From Astrothelium macrocarpum (taxonomy: Eukaryota > Ascomycota > Dothideomycetes > Trypetheliales > Trypetheliaceae), in NCBI GenBank assembly GCA_021030915.1, contig JAGEMR010000065.1:62001-126000 (forward strand): a stretch of DNA of 64,000 nt, in the 5' to 3' direction. Positions 20,450 through 31,514 of this stretch are shown here, one piece after another (within the stretch, counting starts at the first letter, position 1; each line of letters begins with the position of its first letter). The notes beneath the pieces are model-generated. The model made no database searches. It saw only the letters and a list, made by a program, of their open reading frames with translations, and had not been told where the DNA came from. The translations under genes were made by a program, and so were the position numbers.

Positions 20450-23400
20450 ATGGCTGACTCTGTTGACTATGCTCGTCTGCGCGAGCAGACCATGGGTGCT
20501 GGTGGTGAAGAAGAGGCTGTCACTGTCAACACTCGGGCTTTGATTGACAAGGTGCTCGCGCGTTATTCTGGAGAATGGACTACGCTCCGTGAGCTTATAC
20601 AAAATGCAGCTGATGCACAAGCAACCAAAGTCGCCATCAGGTTCGAGACCATGCCTTCTCGAAACGTTCCCGTCCCACAAACTACAGATCCTTCCATCTT
20701 GCTGAAACATACAATACTACACCACACTCTACATCGCTTAACGGTCAAGAACAACGGCGAGGCATTTGCGGCATCAGACTGGACAAGACTAAAACGTATT
20801 GCTGAAGGTAATCCGGATGAAACAAAAATCGGAGCTTTTGGTGTTGGTTTCTACAGTGTCTTTTCAGAATGCGAGACTCCATTCGTCAGCTCTGGACAGC
20901 AAACCATGGCATTCTATTGGAAAGGCAACAGCTTATTCACTAGAATGGCCAAAATTCCATCGGACCAGATTTCCCCGGAAACTGTATTTATCCTTGACTA
21001 CCGGAACCAAAGCTCACCAATTCCAAATATCATGTCAATTTGTCAATTCCTTAGTACTAGCCTCACATTTGTTGGATTGGAATGCATAGAGCTATATTTG
21101 GATCAATGGAATCTACTCACATTGACCAAGAAAGCTGCGCCAGGGGCTGGTGTACAACTTCCACGAGAAGTCAACACAAAAACGCAAGAAGGTTTGATGA
21201 AGATTGTCGGTGTCGAGCATCAAGGCGCTCAAATTGATGCCAAATGGCTCAACATTGCTGGATGGACTCCCGTCAAAACAGAATCCAGCCAAGCGGAGAG
21301 CGCAAATGATTCCGCCCCTTCGCTCCGCAGTTTCTTTTCACGTCTGAACGCCGCCACATCAAATGCAAGTGCAGCGAAGAGGCAGGCCGTAAAGGACGAA
21401 GAAGCCACACAACGGGCCATTGCCGAAGATCTCGCAGGCGAATCGCAAGCCACAGTCTTTCTTAGGATCAGCACTGTCAATATTCAAACCTATGTATCTA
21501 AATCTCTTGCCCAGGAATTGGAGCGTGCAACAAAAAAGCCTCCTCCAAAGCACACTAGGATTGCTATTCTGACCTCACCTCATGACGAGACTGAAGCGTC
21601 CCTGTCAACTCTTGGCACTTCAGGTGCACGAAAGGCTGGTGATATTTTTGCTTCTGTTCTTCCAACTAGGAATGGAAGGATTTTCATCGGGTTTCCAACG
21701 GCACAAACGACAGGGTTGCTCGCACACATCTCGGCACCTTCCGTCATACCAACAGTCGAGCGCGAGAGTATTGACCTCAACGCTCGGTATGTCCGAGACT
21801 GGAATGTGGAAATGCTGCGAGTGGCTGGTATTGCATGTCGAATTGCATATGCCGGTGAAATGGCAGATTTGAAGACCAAAATTGAAAGACGCCTCTCGGA
21901 TCCTGCCCGAACATCCGCTCCAAACCAATCTTCCAAGCCCAGTATCGAAAAAGCTGATATCACCAGTCTAATTCCGGCAGCGATACACACGCTAAAACAA
22001 TACACTTATCAGGAGTCTACACCATCAGCCCAAGTTGGTCAGATCATTGAGGAAGCTTTTTGGACCTGCAATACGAACGCTACGATTGATATCATGTCGA
22101 CTTGCGGCGTATTGCCTAGTCACAAAGTTCGCGTGGCAACAGAAGACCTCAGCTTCGTTGACAGCATCCCGACCGTTCCTCAGGGTCTAGCCGAAGGGGC
22201 AAAAGGCTTCATCACGAGGCTGCGAGATTTTGGGCTATTGTCTGACATTACAAATACGGACATTAAAAATGAGCTTGAGGCGCGCGCTTTGAGTGAGGTA
22301 CAGCTTGTTGAGTTTTTGAAGTGGGCGGGGAAGAAAATCTCAACCGGGCAGCTTGACTCACCATCCGTTAAGGCGCTTCTGAATGTTGCCGTCTCAACTT
22401 TGAATGACGACCAGGGCGACTCTAACAAGGGCAATGTCTTGGTTCTCGGAGAAATCACGTCGTTCCAAATTCCCTCCAAAATACCAGCAGAACTTCCCAT
22501 CCCACGTGATACGATTCCTCTGCGTTTCTCAAAAAGTCTTGCTCGGAGTACTTTGGAGGCTTTTGGGTGGCAAGAACTTCAAATTGTACCTTGGCTCAGG
22601 TTTATTCTATCAAATGCAGCAGGGAGTGTACCAAAGCACAATATTACGACTTCTGCCTCATTTGCATCTCAAGTTCTCCCAGTTCTATCCAAGGCCTGGG
22701 AAACGTTAAGCGGATCATCTAAAGAGACCGTCGTGGAATTGCTTCGACCGAGAACAGTGATACCAACCAAGTTAGGTTTACGTAAACCCGCCGAATCTTA
22801 TTTTGCATCTGTAAAGCTCTTCGACGATTTGCCCACAATTCATGGCTTGCATGGAACAAAAGATAAGTTCCTTCTTGCCTTGGGAGTTCGCAAGACCCTG
22901 CAACTCAATGTGGTTTTCGACCGCCTGATGATGCAATCAACCTCGGAGAAGACTTCACAAGGGAAATGGAGTCATATCGACCTCATAAAGTATTTGGTGT
23001 CTGTACGTGATGATATTCCCAAGCAAGATATTGATCGACTACGAAATACTGCGATATGTCCAGCAGAAGGTCCCGATGAGCAACCGCCGCCGGATCGGTT
23101 GTTCAGGCTTTCTGAACTCTTTGAGCCGAAAGATGAATTACGAGCTCTTGGCATGCGTGTCTTGCAATGGCCGGGTCTCTACCATTCTTCTTCTGTGGAA
23201 GGAAAATTCATGTCGTTCCTTGGATTGAAGCCGTACCCGACGGTTCCTGAGCTAATTGAGATATTAGTCAAGGCCGCCAGGCGTGCAGACTCAAAACGCT
23301 ATGAAACTGCATTGAATTACTTTGTTATCAATCATTCAGCAAATCAGTATTTCAAATACAATCTAGCGAGTATTGACGTACCGTTTCTACCGCTTTTAGA

Positions 23401-25827
23401 TGGCAAGCTATCAAATCTGGTCAGTCCCAGCTCTTGCTTCACCAACATCAATGCCGCCCTTCTTGGATGCCAAATTTTGCGTCAGGACCTCCACCCTCAT
23501 GGGCAGAGGCTTGGCGTAGCTCCTGACCCGCACATTAACGATGCTGCGAGACTGGTTGCACAGAAACCACCACAGACTCGAGCTGAAGCCAGAGATGTGT
23601 TTGGATACATGGCTGGTAGGCTCAACGAGATCCAGGGCACACTAGCGGGTCAACTTGGAGAGTGTGCAATAGTTCCGATTACCAAAGCTCCAAAGAAAGG
23701 GTCCAAGGATGAAAAACCTTCAACTATTAGGCATGCTACTCCAAAGTCCGTTTTCCTTGGCGACGGGGCTACTTATGGGGACATCTTTGATTTTGTGGAT
23801 TTTGGACAAGAAGCCAACACTTTTTTGCTGAAAGTTGGTTCGAAGCAGGAGCCCACAAGTATTGAAATCGCAGCGATGGTAGCACGAGAGCCTGCTCGCC
23901 TTCTCAGCACTTTTGACAGCCATGAAAAGTATTTGGATATGCTTCGGAGGCTTGCGGACAATACGGCGACTTTGAAAGCTGACAAGCAGCTCTGGAAAGA
24001 TTTGAAGCGTTCCCCTTGTCTTCTATCGTACAAGCAAGTGCCGCATGTGAAGAAACCGAGCAAGACCGAAGAAGACGAACTCGATGCGGAATTCGACGAT
24101 CCTGATGAAGAGGAGTCTATCCGAGAATATGGGCTTGCCAGCGCAGCTGACATTGTCATTGTCGATGAGGTCCTTACTTATAGAGCCTTCTACGACAAGC
24201 TACGAGCAGCCCCGCAAGAAGATGTCATTGAACGCTTCTACGCTGCCTTGGGCACGCCTTACATCAGCTCTTTAATCGAAAATTACCTGCGGACAGGCAA
24301 TCGTCTTCGTGATCAAGACTCCGCCGTCAAATTGCGCACCCTTGTCCTAGAACGCACGAGGCTTCTTTTACATGAACAGAGCTCCGAAACGATACTACAT
24401 AACACAAAATGGTTGGAGAAGAACTTACTTGTTGAAGTGGTACAATCTCTTTCAGTCGAAAGAACTTTACGTGGCTATAACCTCAAAGTCTCGATGAAAA
24501 AGACGGCCGCACTCGAAAAGGAATCACGAGGCTGGGTTCTCCACGTCACTCCAAAATACGACTTATTTGATGTTAGTCGGGAGCTACTGTCCATAATTTT
24601 CCGAAAGCCGCGTCAGAATGATTACATGGCCCTCGAAATGATCCTGAGCACAGATCTCCGTAAATTAAAAGCGAGAGGTTTCAACACTGACCGCATTCTA
24701 CGCCAAAAGGCTATCGAGGCACGAATAGCAGAAGGAGAACGGCAGAAACAGGTTGACCAGGAACAGCAACGCTTAAGAGAACAGGAGAAAGTCTGGGCGG
24801 AACAAAATTCCGAAAAGCAGTCCAGGGGCGGTCGTAAGTCGTTCAATCCTGCAGACGGTATGCCTGGAGCCTTTGGATCAGACTCACCAGATCCGTCTAC
24901 TTCACTCACCCCCGCGCCTACACCCACACCATTCGCTCTAAACAAAAATAAAGGCTTCTTCTCTAACCTAACGCGTACTCTCGGCCTTGACGACACCAAG
25001 GCCTCGAAGCAGCTTCAAACCCTCCTCGGCAATCACCCCCAGCCAGCCGCAGAACCCAATCCCGGCCAAATTGAAGACGCTCCCCCACCATATACTCAGA
25101 CAGAATCCCAACGCAAACCAAAAGCCATCACCGGCTCCAGCGACCCGGAAGCCGTCACGGCCCCTCACGCCACGCACCAGAACCTCATCAACGCCATCGA
25201 CGCCTCCCGCTCGCACGACAGCTCCAACCTCTTCTCCGCGCCGCGCACCAACGAAGTCAAAGAGCAAGCCTCGTACTGCGACGCGACTCCCGGGCAGGAC
25301 ATCTCGTTCTTCGCGTCGTCGGCGCCGGGCATCAAGATCTTCGTGGCCAACACGCTGGCCGACAAGTCGGGCTTCCTGGCGGCCAACGTCGAGGGCCTGA
25401 ACGCGTTCGCGATCTTGCTGCTCGACTGCGGCAGCGTGTTCGGGCTGCGCCCGCAGAGCCTGCACATCTTCTACGACGAGAAGGGCGGCACGATTGCGTT
25501 CAATCGGCAGGGGAGCCTGTTCTGCAATTATCGCTTCTTTGTGCAACTGCATCTGAGGAGCTTTGTGCACGGCGCGGCGGACGGGAAGAGCGAGGCGATG
25601 GTGTATTGGTGGGTGGTGCTGTGTCATGAGCTGGCGCATAATTTGGTGGAGACGCATAGTGCGGATCATAGCTATTACACGTAAGTGACTTCCCAGTCTC
25701 AATCCTGTGTTGTCGGGAATCTTGCTAATCTGAGTGTAGTGAGAGTTTTGTCATGCAGTATTTTCCGAAGATGGTGGCGAAGGTTGCACAGTATCAGGTT
25801 CAAGGGGTTTCTGCCGGCATGGAGTAG
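20450..25827 (+). CDS. Large sacsin-like GHKL ATPase (fungal DUF3684-type) with C-terminal HELAH motif
   Basis: Two exons (20450-25680, 25740-25827) join to 1,772 residues. The N-terminus is an Hsp90/sacsin-like GHKL ATPase fold: LRELIQNAADAQATKVAIRF (about 45-64) carries the Mg-coordinating Asn, and IGAFGVGFYSVFSECE (about 126-141) is the glycine-rich ATP lid. I recall this fungal family being catalogued as DUF3684; its function is unknown. A charged coiled-coil (about 1,420-1,465) and a proline-rich linker precede a conserved C-terminal domain. That domain ends in CHELAHNLVETHSADHSYYT, a zinc-metallopeptidase-like HExxH with a third His at metzincin spacing (residues 1,726-1,736). The intron falls just after this motif and the tail is 30 residues. 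Chaperone-like or proteolytic roles are inference. Confidence 0.9.
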
Positions 25828-27624
25828 GGATGGGAACTTGCAAAAGGTCACGGTTCATCAGAGGAGTTTTTTCAATGATGCTGCATTTGCTAGGTGTCTC
25901 GGGACATTGATAGACATGGGCTCAATTGTGCATAATGAGGGAGCATAAGAGGGAATATAGTAGATCCAACCCGCTCTGCCAAGTCATGCACAAGTCTAGA
26001 TTAAGAACAAGGGTCTGGCAATAGATCGTTATCACTTGGCTCAGAGTTGTCCCAACGGTGGCTTAGCACGAAGTCTATTTGCTTTCGATATCTTATCTCG
26101 ATTCTCGATCATCATACATAAGTCCTGCAGGTAGAAAATGATGCTGTATGTTCGACCTTTTCGAGATAGGCACTTCCAGAAGACGTGATTTTAGGCCCAT
26201 TAGGGAATGAAGAGTGATAGCTGAGACAAAGCATCTTCAAATTCGATTAGCTATGACCATAAGCTACGTGAAGCATCATCGTTGTTTCGAGGGCAAAGGG
26301 ATATTAATCTTTGCTGGAAGATGGCTATCACGATGCTCTCACAAAACAATTGCCGTTTGGTGGTTCCACCACTAGTCCCTCCGTCCGTCCGTTCCTTTTG
26401 CCAAGGTCATTTCATGGTTTCCTCGTCCTGTACCTTATAGGATGACCTTTTTAGGCAAGTAGCCATGTTTATATTCAGAACAACGCTACCTCTACAGCAA
26501 ACCATGGCCAAGATGCTTTACTCTCACCATATGCATGCCTTCGACGGTCTTCCATCTGCCCGTTCCATTGCGTCGTACTGAAGGCACGGAGTGGTATGGT
26601 GATCTGCCATCGTTAATGGCAAATTTGATGGGATTAGCCATGCTTTCATTTTTCCGGAGCGCATTGAACTACTTATTTCGGTATACCATTGAAATCAGTT
26701 GTGATTGCTTGTGACCAACGACTTTGGATCGACCGCCAATGAGTGATGCCGTTAGTCTTTGGTCTACGAAGAGATATGTGAGACGGCAGAAAGAGGATCA
26801 TATCTTTTGCTCACCCCTTTCTACATTCATGGGAAGTCTTCACAGCTTGTTCCGTGGACGTGACTGTCCGGATTATCTGGAATTTTTTTGAGAGGCGAAG
26901 CTTGGGCATGTTCCCTAGCTTTCGGTTCACTCATTAGCGTTGCAGATTTATGCCTGGAGCCGTGGAGTCTAGTACGAATAGTTATGGACATAGTAGCGCA
27001 CGGTAATGAATACAAATCCTCAATTAGAGCATTGCATTCATTTCCCTACTTGATCTAGGACTAGTTCCCAGCTCTGAGCTATGCCTGGAGCAAGATCGGT
27101 CATAGCGATCCGTGCTGAAGTGGATGCCTCGTGCCTTGGGACATTCTTCGCGACAATAGAAGATGCAAATGTAAATTAATGCACACATGGTGCTGATAAG
27201 ACCGTGAAGGCCAGAATTGAAATGAAAAAAGAGAAGCAAACAAGATGACTATGAACTTTTGATGGTCCCCCAGATGGTCGATTTCTTTGACGTGCATTCC
27301 CAGCCCCATTGGTCCTAAGGTCTCTGTGTTAATGCCCTTCTCGCATCATCCTGATGGTTCACCAAGCCATGCCGCGCAACCCAGCGGCCGCTATATAAGA
27401 AATATACAAGAAAAAGAAAGGTTGCCGGGGAATGATCTCATTAGGAACAGGATCGTGTCTGGCCGTGAAAAGTCATCGATATGATAGGTCGCTCGTGATC
27501 GTGCTTCATGCATGATGGCCTGAGAAAATCGCAAGGTTGATCGAATGGCTTAACATAAACAAAGACTGCCCAGGAAGAATCGCTTGACTTGTATCGCTGT
27601 CACTAAAGGCTGAGATGAATATCT
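25828..27624. other. Gene-poor intergenic region
   Basis: About 1.8 kb with only short, overlapping, unconvincing frames. Base composition is balanced, and I see no transposon ends, tRNA-like boxes or terminal repeats. A short CCGTCCGTCCG microrepeat lies near 26,380. It contains the presumed 3' UTRs of both convergent neighbours. Confidence 0.45.
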
Positions 27625-28526
27625 TTATTCAGGGCACATGGATTGGATATGGCCAGGTTTCTTGCATCGATAGCAAACCCGCTCAGAAGTCGACTCCGAT
27701 GGACAATCCCGGCTCAAATGACCGACTTCTCCGCCTGAATGAATGAGTATTGAAGCGCAGCAAGACCTTTCGGTGATGAACTTACAGTTGTAGCACTTCT
27801 GACCTTGGGTACAGTCCCGAGACATGTGTCCGTAGCCTCCACAAGAGTAACACGTTTGACCACCACGCCCGCCGTACCCACCACCACCGCCATAGCCTCC
27901 TGAGAAGCCACGGCCACCACCGTAGCCACCGCCACCTTGAGTGCAATTCCTAGCAATATGACCAATGCCACCGCACTTGTAGCATTCTTGTCCTCCACTC
28001 ATGCCACCAGTCGGCCCGCTCTGTTCCTGGGGACATTCACGAGAGATGTGGCCCGTGGCACCGCAGCGGTAGCATGTGCGCTCCTTCTGAGGGTTTGAGC
28101 AGTCCTTACTAAGATGGCCCTGTTCACCACAGTTATAGCATGTCGGGTTCCCCTTGCTAGGACAGTCTTTGGCTTGGTGAGAGGTGTCTCCGCCTATTCG
28201 ATCAGATCAGCACCACGAGAGGAGGGGTGTTTGGCAGCCAAGTGTGCGAGGGGTATAAAGGCAGGTATATGAGCTTTTGAAAGATTGGTAGCTTTAGACA
28301 GGATAGAAAGATTGGGGCTCCATCTCCAAGGTGACCCTGCTTCGCTGCCGATATTCAACTACGCAGGATGAAGCTATTCGTTGGGCAACGCGCCAGATTG
28401 CTTGGGACACCCTTGCGGAGCAAGCATGGGGGAAAATTTACACGACTATGGAGGTTGGGTAGTCTGCAAAATATACTGACAATTGTAGCAAGCACGACCG
28501 CCAGTCGAGCCCCAGGCGCTATCCAT
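27625..28526 (-). CDS. Seven-CCHC zinc-knuckle protein (Gis2/CNBP/Byr3 type)
   Basis: Small nucleic-acid-binding protein of the CNBP/Gis2/Byr3 family, which binds single-stranded G-rich DNA and mRNA and promotes translation. Exons 28526-28481, 28193-27786 and 27734-27625 join to 187 residues. Seven knuckles of the form C-x2-C-x4-H-x4-C are seen in order: CYNCGDTSHQAKDC, CYNCGEQGHLSKDC, CYRCGATGHISREC, CYKCGGIGHIARNC, CYSCGGYGHMSRDC, CYNCGEVGHLSRDC and CYRCKKPGHIQSMC. Seven is the number in fission-yeast Byr3. A glycine/arginine/tyrosine-rich (RGG-like) stretch separates knuckles 4 and 5. The start is MDSAWGSTGGRACYNC. Both introns split the same cysteine codon of a knuckle (see findings). The first intron is 287 nt, the second 51 nt. 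Confidence 0.92.
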
Positions 28527-29043
28527 CCTATAGAGAAGGACAAAGATAATCGGATTGGAGGGCTGAGTAAAGCAGGTTGTGGGTGCTTGAAATTCACTGT
28601 AAAAAACGCGTGTAAGGGCTTGAACAGCTATAAGCTGTATGCTGCGTTCGCCAATGGGGGGAATAGATAATTAAGAGATGCCGCGTAAGTCAATGGCACA
28701 GCGAGTGGACCAGACGGCACCGTTTCGAACCTGACGATGAGAGGATTGCGAAAGTGCGGAGGAATGAGGGTGAGAGCGGCCTAATGGCTGCAGGTGAAGA
28801 AAAAAGCGTGGGCGGGCTGGGGCACGACAGGCGACTGTCCCTTGGCAAGCTTCTTCCCCTTCCCCGACTACTGCCGCCGCCACGCAATCAGACCGCTATC
28901 ATTTATAACATGTTTTCATTATAGTCTCTCGCATTCCTGCATCCTGTAGAGATGACTGAAGATTGCGCCAGGTCACGCGTAGAATTCACTATACATGGCT
29001 GTCTACTACATGGCCGTCCGCTGCATGGGAGACCCCTCTATAT
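28527..29043. other. Intergenic between the zinc-knuckle and F-box/WD genes
   Basis: 517 bp: promoter and 5' UTR of the zinc-knuckle gene (head side) and 3' UTR of the F-box/WD gene. A stretch of repeated ACTACATGG/CGCTGCATGG-like words lies at 28,990-29,030. Nothing coding. Confidence 0.4.
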
Positions 29044-30665
29044 CTATGTAAAATCGTACACCACCAAAGCCTGCCGGCCTTGATTCTTCTCCCTCAAAAC
29101 CACTACATTCTCTTCGTCGAATCCCAGCCAACCTTTTGTTACTGCAAAATCACTACATTCGTCACGACAAGTGCTCTTCCCTGGGCTAACTTTAATGCTG
29201 AGTTCTCCGGTGGTAAGTCGCCTCCTCATTGCAGCTGAGGTCATCCCACCTTCGAGCTCCCAGACTCGCAATTCGTCGCCTCGACAGCTTACAGAAACCG
29301 CTTTCCCGCGGCCACCAACTTCTGCGCCAGAAACGGATGACGTATGACCCCATAGCCTACTTCCAGCGCTAATGGATAGCGACGAAGCAGTCGACGTCAC
29401 GAGATAGAGGGTAAGTGTGTTGTCGGGATGCGAGACGAGAAGGTATGGATGTGAATATGATAGCGAGGTCGGCTTTGCGAAAATCTGCGCGCTAGATGCC
29501 TCATCGTCTTGCGATCTTGCAGATGCAAATTCCACACTTGTTAATGAAAGTGGCCGAAATGTGGGATCCAAGGCCGTAGCTACCCGAGAATCCAAGAGTT
29601 CCCCATCGAAGTTCAGACACATCTCTTGAACGCCGACTGACCAGCCTGAGAGGTATGTTGGCAAAGAGTACGCGATCGACGCCACAAGGTTCCGACCCGA
29701 TGGCCTGATTGACAGCGTTAACGGTGGCCACGATGTATGGGATTTGAAAGAAAATAGAAGCCTAGGAGGATGCAGACTCGCGTTGATACAACCATTCTCT
29801 TCAAATTTGTACAAACACAGCCGTTGTTTCTCAGTCATGATCAGTACGTATGGTGACGCCATTGCGATCGCTGAGAGCATTCCGTTCGAAGACGAGTCGC
29901 TCTTGTAGAGACGTAGAAATGCTCTTGAACGTTTTCTAAGTTCATAGATGCTGTAAGATCCATTTTCGAAGCCGACAGCAATTTTGTATGAATCTCGGCT
30001 TTTGGAACAAGTGTCAACGGCAAGTGATGTAGGTGCTGCCGCTTTTGGAGATCCTTCAGAGGAGCAAAGTGAGGCAGTCGCCACGAGTTTCCGCTCGTCT
30101 TTGGCAGACCAAGCCCGAAGCCCATGTTCAGAGTCTACCGTATACACTATGCCCTCATGAAATCGGACAAGTAGTTGTGGTATCGGAGGACGTTCTGCAA
30201 CTTGAATCTCACTGACGTCGCAGCTTCCTCTTGACCAGTTATGCCGTATCTTGTATTGGCGCTTCCAACTGATTTCTTTGCCCCTTTTCACAAGATATTC
30301 TTCGTCCAACCACTTGGCGAGCTTTGAGGAATAAAAGAGGTTGTCTGTGACTCCATCACGAATACCCGGTAATCGAGCTGCTCGCGGTCGGACAAAGCGG
30401 TTGTAGTACGCGGCTTTCCACAACTGAGAATCTGCCGCGAGCGAATGGAATCGCGGGGAGATCCTGGGACAGTCAGCTAAAACGAAGTATACGAATCTAC
30501 TGAAGTCTACCTCTGGCAAAGATTTAAAGTCGTTACGGAGAGATTGGAGAGCACTCTTAGCAATAGTTCGTCGCTGAGACGGGAGATGCGGTCTATTGAA
30601 GTGGACCGTATTCTCTTCAAAGGGCGACTTGGGGACTCATCCTCTTCAAGTGCGCGCTTGACCAT
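29044..30665 (-). CDS. F-box/WD-repeat-like protein
   Basis: Two exons (30665-30511, 30463-29044) join to 524 residues. After a basic N-terminus the F-box reads ISRLSDELLLRVLSNLSVTT (about residues 26-45) and continues across the intron as ISPRFHSLAADSQLWKAAYY, the standard F-box helix 3 with its L-W pair. This implies a Skp1-Cullin-F-box ubiquitin-ligase adaptor. RHNWSRGSCDVSEI marks the start of a beta-propeller-like region; weak WD-type strands include IVYTVDSEHGLRAWSAKD, LWGHTSSVSGAEVGGRG and SCRGDELRVWELEGG near the C-terminus. The substrate is unknown. Divergent from the CtIP homologue with 849 bp between starts. Confidence 0.82.
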
Positions 30666-31514
30666 CTTGGACGCAGTCTTATTGAAGAGACAGTTCGGTC
30701 TATTGCATTACTTGACACCCATATCACTATCGAAGTCGGCGGTCGGAGCTAAGCAATAACGGGGTCTAGGCTTTAGTAAGCATGGATAGAAACTAGCTGT
30801 GGCTTCCGCAATTTTGCCGAAGTCGAGCTTGGGGCCAAATTGCGACTTGGAAGCTTTGAAATAAGATATCTCAACAGCAAATTGAGGCAACCTAGAAAAA
30901 ACCACATCGTGATGATCTAAAGGACCTTATCTTTATTTCGACTACTCAAGAGCTTCGAGAAAGTCTAAGTATGACGTCCAAACAGAGGTCTCAAGGTCTA
31001 CTTTAAATTTCAACCCTACCTTACAGGCCAAATATTGTATACACGAATAAGTCATTGCGCGAGTCGAGGGAATTTGGTATGTAAGAGCTTAAATTTCGTC
31101 GGATATAGATTTTGAAAATATCGTTGTCGAGATATTCGTATTTGGGCTGTTCCCATAGAAATTACCAAATGCGGATGTTCCGTCCTGTTTTGGCCCGAAT
31201 AGGAACAGGCAGAATTATGACACCGCCCTCACTAGGAACGCGTCGATCAACCTGACAACAAGCAAACTCAATCTAAGTCGGATGAGTATGCAAAGTGTTC
31301 CGATCTATTGAACTCAGTTTCCGTCCTTGAACTGGCAAGCGAAATGACACAAATCAACTCAGAACAAGTCAACATCCATATTGTACGTTAATTGTAGTTT
31401 GCACAGCGAAGCCAAGCAGAACGCGTCCGACGGGTTGATCTTAAGACGTGTAAACATCATATTGCTTGAGGATCGAGATATTTCTAGAATGTACATATTC
31501 CTTTGAATCAGACC
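30666..31514. promoter_or_regulatory. Divergent promoter region, F-box/WD and CtIP genes
   Basis: 849 bp between the two start codons, AT-richer than average. Only short frames. No site is identified with confidence. Confidence 0.4.

Noticed and set aside
20069..20710. 213-residue minus-strand frame in the TRS120/ATPase promoter region
   Set aside because: Overlaps the conserved GHKL start on the other strand and shows no domain.
24968..25702. 244-residue minus-strand frame antisense to the GHKL-ATPase gene's end
   Set aside because: Arises from absence of stops opposite GC-rich codons; no recognisable motif.
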